Assembly (NCBI GenBank): GCA_029204225.1
Contig: CM055098.1
Location: 22,759,367-22,823,366 of the forward strand
From: Diphasiastrum complanatum
Lineage: Eukaryota > Streptophyta > Lycopodiopsida > Lycopodiales > Lycopodiaceae
Direction: 5' to 3'
Length of the DNA: 64,000 nt
Made by a program: the position numbers and the translations under genes. Of this stretch, positions 56,751 through 64,000 are shown in pieces (the first letter of the stretch is position 1; the number at the start of each line of letters is the position of its first letter). The notes below the pieces were generated by a model. That model saw only the letters and a program-made list of their open reading frames with translations, had not been told where the DNA came from and ran no database searches.

Positions 56751-57264
56751 TAATGTGGGATCATAAGGCTCCACACGTCTCAGTTGCCACGTTATACTAT
56801 CCATCGTGATGTCCCATCTGCAACAGATATCATGATCCTTCCTAGCACAAGCATGGTCACTCACTGGATGACCCCTGCGGAGCCTCTGCTTACTGCAATG
56901 GGTATTCATGAGAGAGCCTTCTCAGGGAGAATAAACATGGATTTTATCACTCTTGTCTTCAGTACTTGGAAGGAGGAGAAATCCAAGTTTTATATTACTT
57001 TCCAGGGAGCTACACACAAGGTGCGCATGACTGAGGCCGCCCTTGCTGCCATAGGGATAGCATTTGGTACCCAAGCCTCACCAAACCATAAGCAAGCCAA
57101 ACAGACTATTAAGCCTTATATTGATGTTACGAATGATCTGCACTGGACTAATGATGGCTACCTTCTAGAAGCCATTACTGATCCTGCCATTCACGCCGCT
57201 GCTCAGCTCCTGAACAATTTTCTGATGGTTGGCAACCTCAGGAAAGAACACATTACTTCCCAGA

Positions 57265-57764
57265 TGTCATGTGCCAAATCCCAAGCAAATAGCAATAAGA
57301 ATGAAGTAAAGCTATAAGCAAGAAAAGTACAAGACAATCATGATAACATATCAATAGAAAGCTAGAAACATAGAGATCTCATGGAATCACATTATCAATG
57401 AAAGAAAGAGTACAAAGCAATGTAAATGGAGAATTAATTCATGTGGATTGGGCACATGAGACCTAGCAATGAAGATCCCTATGGCTCACATTCACAAAGA
57501 AGCTAGAAGCTCTCACTTGCAAATGAGCCAAAAGATTCACAAAATGATGTCTCTTGCCTAGTTATAGACAATGCTCTTACTTAACTAAACATAACTATTT
57601 TGAAGGATAGTTAACTCTTGTTAAGCATTATTTAGCCTACATTGGGCCCTATTATCCTTATAGTGGCCTATTATTCTTATTATCCTTATCCTTTTGGGCC
57701 AACAAAGCTTACAATGGATATTTAGATGCATTGATAAGCATGGATGTACTAAAAGTACATGACA
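57265..57764 (-). repeat. 3' LTR of the miniature element
   Basis: 500 bp, TGTCATGTGCC...GTACATGACA. Confidence 0.9.
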
Positions 57765-58380
57765 CTCCCCTTAAACATTTTTGTCCTAAAAAATGAAGGC
57801 ATCTGCCTAGTAGCTCTAGATATACATTTCCAACAGCTTCATGGTAATAGCCGTGGCCACTTGAATGAAGGAGCTGTTGACCCAAGAATTGTCTTCATTG
57901 GGAAGATTCTTCCAATGAATTAGATAATCTTTGATTAACTTCCCATTTCGCAATACCTTGTCCCGATATCCAACGATTTTGGCTGATTCCAGAACCATAT
58001 GACCCTCATGATCCAACGGTGGTAGAGTAGTAGTTGCAGATAAGTGTTCTCCCAAATTCCTCTTTAGAAGAGATACATGGAACACACGATGCATACGAGT
58101 TGTTGATGGTAGATCAGTTCGTAATTCAACTCCCCAAGCTTCTTCACAATTTTGAAGGGTCCATCAAATCTGGGAGCCAACTTTTCGCTTTGAGTTTTCT
58201 TCAGCTTAGCGTATCTATAAGGTTGTAACCTTAAATATACATAAATCCCTTCAACAAAATCACGAAAAGTCCATTTTTGGTCAGCATATTGCTTCATTCG
58301 TATCTGAGCTGCTTTAATGTGCTCTCAATTGGCCCTCAAAATATCATTCATGTGCTGAACTTGGTCCACAACTCAAGAAA
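57765..58380 (-). pseudogene. Integrase C-terminus and chromodomain of the miniature element
   Basis: On the - strand, 58380-58064 holds the GPF/Y module of a gypsy integrase with a QYADQKWTFRDF lead-in. After a frame break, 58094-57816 holds MHRVFHVSLLKRNLG and a chromodomain. These are the only coding remains of the original element. They abut the 5' LTR without a PBS. Confidence 0.85.
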
Positions 58381-58902
58381 TGTCATGTGCCAAATCCCAA
58401 GCAAATAGCAATAACAATGAAGTAAAGCTATAAGCAAGAAAAGTACAAGAGACAATCATGATAGCATATCAATAGAAAGCTAGAAACATAGAGATCTCAA
58501 TGGAATCACATTATCAATGAAAGAAAGATTACAAAGCAATGTAAATGGAGCATTGATTCATGTGGATAGGGCACATGAGACCTAGCAATGGAGATCCCTA
58601 TGGCTTGCATTCACAAGGAAGCTAGAAGCTCTCACTTGCAAATGAGCCAAAAGATTCACTTGCCTAGTTATAGACAATGCTCTTACTTAACTAAACATAA
58701 CTATCTTGAAGGATACCCCTTGTTAAACATTATTTAGCCTACATTGGGCCCTTAGTGGCCTATTATCGTTATTAATTACTTTGAAGGGCCTAAAGAGGGA
58801 ACCGTCCTGTTCTTAAGGCTAATAGCTCATTTTGGGCCTACAAAGCTTACAATGGATATTTTGATGCATTGATAAGCATGGATGTACTAAAAGTACATGA
58901 CA
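58381..58902 (-). repeat. 5' LTR of the miniature element
   Basis: 522 bp, the same ends as the left copy. It is 22 bp longer, mainly through differences at about 58765-58840. Confidence 0.9.
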
Positions 58903-61118
58903 CCAGATTTTGCATAGGATAGTTGATTCTCATGCCAAGATAGCCAAGGCGCCTCTGGAACCATATAATTGGTTCAAGACTGTTTTTGGAGAGCTCAAAC
59001 GAGCCATTAAGAGCAATACCAAGCCGGAATTTGCTGTTGGCCCTTTGTTGTCACTCCTAGCAGCCTCCCACCTTGAAAATAAAATCCATGGGTTTCGTAT
59101 AGATTTCATGCTTTCTATTTATGAAGAAGCACCGACCGAGTCATCTCAACAGGCATCCAGTTCACATAGTCGATGCCATTCACGCAGTGATATGTCATTC
59201 CTGACTCGCCTTCCGCGTCACGACATCGTACTAGGCAAACATCTTCAGTTGTACTTCCACCCCCTGCTGCTATTCGCACCGGACAGTCTGTGACCATTGG
59301 GGCTACCATTCCCATCACAGCTGCCCAGGCCGCCTCACCCCCACACACAGAAGTCGTTTCACCAAACACCCAATATTTCATGGACATGTTCGATGATTCC
59401 AACCCACTTGGGATCTCAGAAGTTTTTGTCATGCCCCAGAGTCCTGCGCCCTTTAAAATCCAATCCTCTGCAAGAGGATTCGAACAGTTCCATGACACTC
59501 CTACTGGTTTTGACGACTCTTTTCAGATTAACCAGCAACCTCAAGTTGAAGCCGCACCAGCCACACTTCGGGTTGGACAAGCTGTCAAATCACCAAAACA
59601 GTTCGACGCCACAGTGCCTAAGGGCTATGAAGAAAAAGACCCCTTTGAAGAAAAAGAGTTACAGACACCTGCTCCACGCCAACTAGGGACAATACCACCA
59701 GGTCCTTCTGCTGCTACCACCTCCACAACAGTAGATTTTGGTGATGCTCTCGGTTTGGTCTCAAGCCTTGCACAAGTGACCAGTCTATGCTGAATAAGAA
59801 AAAAGAAATGGAGCAGCGAATCTCATATATGGGATCTGAAAATACTCTCATCAGCTAGAAAGTTGTAGACAAAGAGTTGAAGATCCCCAAGCAGCACAAA
59901 GCTAAATCTGAAGCTGAGAAGAAGATGGCACAACAATTGGCTGATCGCCTAGAAGAGTATGTCAGCTCACTACAGAATGCACTCACAACCGCCCAAGATC
60001 AGGTGAACAAGGCCGTGCAGAATGCAAAGCAACAAGTGCAGCTGCTCCAGGGTCAACTGCAGATGGCCGAACAAGATCGCACACGTCTCCAAGGTGAATT
60101 GGATGCGACCACCCTTGAGCATGATGTGTATCTACAGACGCAAATACTTGATCATCCGGTAACTCTGACGGAAATCGCGTATTTGTTTAGAAAGGTTGAA
60201 ACCTACAAAGTGGCTCTTCAAGGATTCCAAGGCCACCTTGATAGATTCAAAGGTACAGCTTCAATTGAGTTGGCAAAGGCTAAAGCAACTATCAACGCAT
60301 ATGAAAAAACTGTCACTCAGGTGTTGGAAGTTGGGCCTCAAATTTTTTTTCGGGTCATGCCGCAATTCTCTCCTCCGCACCAAGCTGATGCACCTATGGA
60401 TACAGGGTTGGATTCGGGCATGGACCAGGGTGGAGCCCTTGAAGTTGAAGAACAACAACCAGTTCCACAGGCAGTGCAACTGGGTCCATCTTCATCAAGG
60501 ACCACATCATTGTTCAGAAGACCAATCAGCGTCGAGGACCAGATCTAGAGTTTTTTAGCTCAACATCCTCATGAGTCCTCACGTGGTGGTTGGATCCTTA
60601 AGTTTAAAACCTCTGAAATAGAGGCCAGTAAGGAATTGGATAAAATACCCACATTGGGAGAGCAGCCAGCTTGGAGAGTTACAGTTTTTGAGAAAACTCC
60701 AGAATCTATCAGGAGTAATGTGGCCAGCCGTCGCCAATTGCGCGTAGATCCATATTACGTACCGATGTCGCATAGGAATAAGTGGAAAGATTTGGGATTG
60801 GCCATGGACAAAATTACTATCCATATGCAAAACTGGCCAATCATTCACCAACCTTTCAGTTGGGAAATTTCAGTGGATTTCCACCGAGCACTACAAGCGT
60901 ACCAGTGGGAGTATATACACTCTCCTGATCTGACAGTGAGGCAATCGACGCTTTTTGCGAAAGACTTGACTCTGTTGACATCCGTGGCAACGAGATGGAA
61001 TGATTGCCTTCCTCCTTTGGCATTCGATCCAAATAAGCCAATGGCTTCAAAGAGCATCAAGGATCAACTGCCGGTGGCTCGACTATATTTCCGTGCTGCA
61101 ATGATGGGAGGCTCCTAA

Positions 61119-61335
61119 AAATCTCGATTTACATTCTAGAAAACTTCAAAGTGGATTGTCGAAGCCCACCATTGTTGTTTTTTGCTGCACAATTTAGATT
61201 TCAGCACTGCCCTACTCGACTTCATGGAGAAGGTGCAATATCATTTAATAAAGATTCGACAAGAAGCGAATAAAAGCCCATAGTAATTGCATCTCGCAGG
61301 TGTGGTGGGACCGCCACCAGTTTTGGTGGGGGATA
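61119..61335 (+). other. 3' untranslated stretch with PPT-like tract
   Basis: Non-coding. It ends GGTGGGGGATAT, resembling a polypurine tract just before a TGTTGG LTR start. Confidence 0.45.
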
Positions 61336-61780
61336 TTGTTGGAGGGTTTGCAGATCCCAAGGCAACCCTAACCCTAGCTACTAAGTGAGAGGGATTTGGC
61401 ACCTTTCGTGTGTAAGTCCAACCCGATGATCACATAGAGATTTGATTAATTAGAAAGACAATAAAAGGACTTTAGGCCTTTTTGCGAGACTTTTAATGTC
61501 GCAGGGCCTAAATGTCAAGTTAGTGAATAAAGTTGGGTTTCCCTCCAATTTGGATGGTTCTCACTCTTTTTTAAATTTGAATAATTAGGGAGGCAGAAAT
61601 GGACCAATAGGATTCAGATGCTAGGATCCTCCTCTCTATTATAAAAAAGGACCAACTCGAGTTCCTACACATGTACATTTCTTCATTTCAATAAAGCAGA
61701 TTGGTTCTCTTGTGAAATGGATTTATGAATATCCTTGCTCTCTATCACTTTTCCTCCATCTCTCAAGCTTTTATTGAGTT
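61336..61780 (+). repeat. Candidate 3' LTR of the coiled-coil element
   Basis: It starts TGTTGGAGGGTTTGC directly after a purine tract. It has a TATA-like TATTATAAAAAAGG at about 61639 and AATAAA at 61690. The right end near 61780 is not defined, and no second copy is in the window. Confidence 0.4.
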
Positions 61781-62445
61781 TTGCTAATTATTGGATCTGA
61801 TTGTTATTGGGATTGCATGTTTTTATACTTTTTATGAGAGAGAAAGGGAGAGAGAGAAAGAGTAAGCTATCTTCATTGTGGATCTAGTGTTAATGCTTAG
61901 GGTTAATGGATGTTAGAGTTAGATTTAGATCTTCCATTCATGCTGAAATCTGAACTATATTATCGCTCTCATGGGAACAAATCTACGCATGACAACTAAC
62001 TTCATCTCCTCGATGCTAGATTGATTAGATCTTGGGTTGAGGATAGGAAGGAAAGAAACCCACTACAATGATTTCTAAAAACAAATCAAATTTCTTATAT
62101 AAATTGTCAAGAAACTGGGATTTGAAATGGACCAACTGTGAAAATAGATTAAGAAGATCGATCTATCAAATTCACAAGCACTGTCACATATCGAGATCAT
62201 TTCGAAACATTTTGCATGCAACAAGCTTGACATGCACTGACATTTTCGAAAAAACGAAAAAATTTCCGAAAACAGTCTAGCTCTAGGAAATCTGCTTTTT
62301 GATCTAGAATTACCAAAAATAGCTTTCATGCAACAATTCTTCTGATCAATCTATTGATTAAGCATGCAACATGCATCCAAGCATGCATACAGGTCAATCC
62401 ATACATTTCCATCAACAGACAAGCACCACACTGAATTACAAGCAT
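61781..62445. other. Unassigned sequence
   Basis: AT-rich, with a short GA-rich run at about 61838-61862. No genes were recognised. Confidence 0.4.
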
Positions 62446-63010
62446 GCATGTATCAGAACATTTCCAAAATCTTGCAAATTTTAGTTCAAAAATTGCCAAA
62501 CTTCAGACGACCATAACTTTCTCTACACAACACACCAAATTGGTCATTTTAAAGCATAGTACGAAGGGAGAGTGGGTCTACAAGGCACTTGCCTCATCAC
62601 CCTGCCACCTAGGCTTCACACGTGTGATCTGTAATTAACAGAAAAGCAGGTCGGAGGGCGACTTTTCCAAGGTGGTATCATAAAAAATTCCTCTCCAGCC
62701 CGATAAGCATCCAATAAGAGGTTACAAGCACTCTACTAATGTTAATTAGAGAGACATAGAAGCTTCTACCAGGTCCAGCAAACAATCATAAGCTCAGATC
62801 ATGCAAAAAATGCATATTTGGTCTCTTTCAACAAGCAAAACTTCAACATGATGGTGTCTAATGCTCACATATCCAAATTGGATGCATGATGGCTCAAAAT
62901 AGATTCAATCCATTATATCTTTAAGCTTGTAAGGAGAACCAACGGTTCAGACCCCCATTTAATAGGTATTCATGCCCAAAAATCCCCAAAAATCCACTAT
63001 TTTTTGATGT
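62446..63010. repeat. Left arm of a large inverted repeat
   Basis: From about 62578 to 63010 the sequence is the diverged reverse complement of 63565-64000. Matching blocks include CACCCTGCCACCT, ACTTTTCCAAGG, CAATCATAAGCTCA, AACAAGCAAAACTTC and CCAAATTGGATGCATGA. The first part (62446-62640) also resembles repeat B' at 51200-51360. It is non-coding. Confidence 0.8.
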
Positions 63011-63419
63011 TTTGAGCTCCCTAACGATGTCCAATCCTAACCAAACTTCATGAAAGCCTTAAGTCAACTTCATTACACCTTTGAAAACTTTCATGCAAAA
63101 TATTGGCTATGAATTTTGAGATCTACCATAAAATTTGTCCAAAAATCATCAAAAAACCATGTTTTTTGACCAATTTTGACCAAAATTTGTGGATCAAATC
63201 CACAAATAAGTGCAATATGATCCTAATCCCTATAAATCCATTACATGCAAGTACTATAAGTTCTGATTTCAGTCAAATATGGATTCTATAGCCCATTTCT
63301 AGTCCAAAAATTCTAATTTTTGGTCCAAAATCACTATCTAATCATCCGTTTGACCATTCAACCAACATGCAATCATTAGATCCAATCATTAATGACTGTA
63401 AAACAACAAGTACAATCTA

Positions 63420-63580
63420 GAAAACGTACTACATCAGTGGTGGCATCTAGGCAGCAACTTCAACATATTCCAACCACTTTGAAATCCAAGAAGGGAAAGA
63501 AGTGCGGTCCAGACCAAACAACTAAGTATTTTGACGAGTAGCATCCTCATGGTTGGGTGGTTCGGGTAATTAAAAAAAAC
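63420..63580 (+). pseudogene. Second scrap of the coiled-coil element
   Basis: In the loop of the inverted repeat the + strand reads ...KSKKGKKCGPDQTTKYFDE, a stop, then HPHGWVVRVIKK. The order DQ-x-x-x-(F)-x-x-x-HPH-x-GW-V/I-x-x-x-K parallels 60535-60610 of the degenerate gene (DQI, stop, SFLAQHPHESSRGGWILKFK). The match is short and only suggestive. Confidence 0.3.
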
Positions 63581-64000
63581 AATAGTGTATATTTGGTATT
63601 TTTGAGCATGAATAACTCTTGGTTGGTGGTCTGAAACCTCTGGATCTTTTTATAAGCTAAAAGATGTGATAGATTGTTTTTGATTTGAGCCCTCATGCAT
63701 CCAATTTGGAGTTGGGGGGCTTAGGCACCAATTCCATGAAGTTTTGCTTGTTGAAGGACTCCATAAATACAAATTTTGCTTGATTTGAGCTTATGATTGC
63801 TTGTTGGACCTGTTGGAAGCCTCTATGCCTCTCTAATGAACCTTATAAGAGTGCTTAACCTTTGATTGGATGCATGTGGGATCAGAATGGGATTTTTGGT
63901 GATACATCCTTGGAAAAGTGTGCCCTCCTACTATTTTTTTGGTCTGATACAGCTCGCACGTGTGAGGTCCAGGTGGCAGGGTGACATGGCAATCATCTTG
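63565..64000. repeat. Right arm of the large inverted repeat
   Basis: Reverse complement of the left arm, continuing past the window edge, so the full arm length is unknown. Confidence 0.8.

Larger units (their letters stand above)
57265..58902 (-). mobile_element. Miniature chromovirus-derived LTR element with TSD
   Basis: A 1,638-bp insertion has two direct LTRs (57265-57764 and 58381-58902), target duplication CCAGA (57260-57264 and 58903-58907) and a PPT on the - strand (complement of CTCCCCTTAAAC at 57765). Only 616 bp remain between the LTRs. They encode the end of a gypsy integrase (LAPRFDGPFKIVKKLGELNYEL) and a chromodomain (YLIHWKNLPNEDNSW). The LTR at the right joins integrase coding directly, so PBS, gag, protease, RT and most of integrase are gone. 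It lies antisense inside the coiled-coil gene. Confidence 0.9.
56751..61118 (+). pseudogene. Gag-like coiled-coil protein gene of an unclassified LTR element
   Basis: A long + strand coding region is interrupted by an LTR-element insertion (57265-58902) and by point lesions. Before the insertion (to 57264) it has FYITFQGATHKVRMTEAALAAIGIAFG, a gag/ORF1-like layout. Coding resumes in frame directly after the insertion (PYNWFKTVFGELKRAI). A frameshift near 59200 leads to a Pro/Thr/Gln-rich linker (59290-59793), and a second near 59760 to a long coiled coil (59877-60250: EKKMAQQLADRLEEYVSSLQ). A TAG at 59856 lies upstream. One in-frame TAG (60546) separates this from a globular tail (60549-61118) with QPAWRVTVFEK and VDPYYVPMSHRNKWKDLG. 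The 5' end is cut at about 56750. No protease, RT or integrase is present. An LTR-like sequence follows at 61336. Confidence 0.55.

Noticed and set aside
1-64000. CRISPR arrays, bacterial operons or tRNA/rRNA genes
   Set aside because: None seen. The direct repeats here are irregular and eukaryotic repeat-like, and no cloverleaf with A/B boxes was recognised.

Overview
The window is nuclear DNA of a seed plant. A gymnosperm is most likely: one conserved plant gene has introns of about 5.1 kb and 24.2 kb packed with old, mutually nested retroelements, and coding density is very low. This assignment is an inference from architecture; no species can be named from the sequence.

Host gene. The only convincing host gene is on the + strand at 13860-47064. 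It has four exons (13860-16062, about 21185-21882, 46081-46299, 46849-47064) and encodes a predicted protein of about 1,110 residues resembling Arabidopsis EMBRYO DEFECTIVE 1703 (EMB1703), with a likely plastid transit peptide. Exons 2-4 match the conserved C-terminal part of that family as I remember it. The acceptor of intron 1 looks abnormal.

Left flank (1-13859). In order: a + strand Ty3/gypsy gag remnant with an extra ORF and a candidate LTR; a gypsy RT scrap; a - strand gypsy gag-protease piece of Athila/Tat type; a 5'-truncated Ty1/copia element (3' LTR 7394-8028, pol to 10795); the 3' end of a second copia element (LTR 10796-11882); and a decayed LINE-type C-terminal coding region ending about 600 bp upstream of the host gene.

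Intron 1 (16063-21184). It holds a (TA)n(GA)n microsatellite, a gypsy 5' LTR with PBS and gag, exon-like repeats, a tandem duplication and a fragment of a GATC-rich terminal-inverted-repeat element.

Intron 2 (21883-46080). Two related LINEs lie head to tail (22566-26242 and 26243-29043). They are followed by a truncated chromovirus (29047-32659) and by a third LINE fragment interrupted by a complete Ty3/gypsy chromovirus (33111-39506) with 358-bp LTRs, an initiator-Met PBS and an exact 5-bp target duplication. Then come an integrase scrap, a 609-bp hAT-like non-autonomous element (40622-41230), a copia fragment, two more head-to-tail LINE 3' ends and a second hAT-like copy (44885-45325).

Right flank (47065-64000). 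This holds direct-repeat pairs of unknown origin (47614-48997; 50225-51608), a - strand Athila/Tat-type gypsy element with an extra ORF downstream of pol (51985-about 56750), a degenerate coiled-coil gag-like reading frame ending in a PPT/LTR-like junction (56751-about 61780), a miniature internally deleted LTR element inserted in that frame (57265-58902, TSD CCAGA), and a large inverted repeat running off the right edge (about 62446-64000).

The mobile elements do not cooperate with the host gene. Their nesting gives a relative order of insertion. No tRNA, rRNA or CRISPR features were seen.
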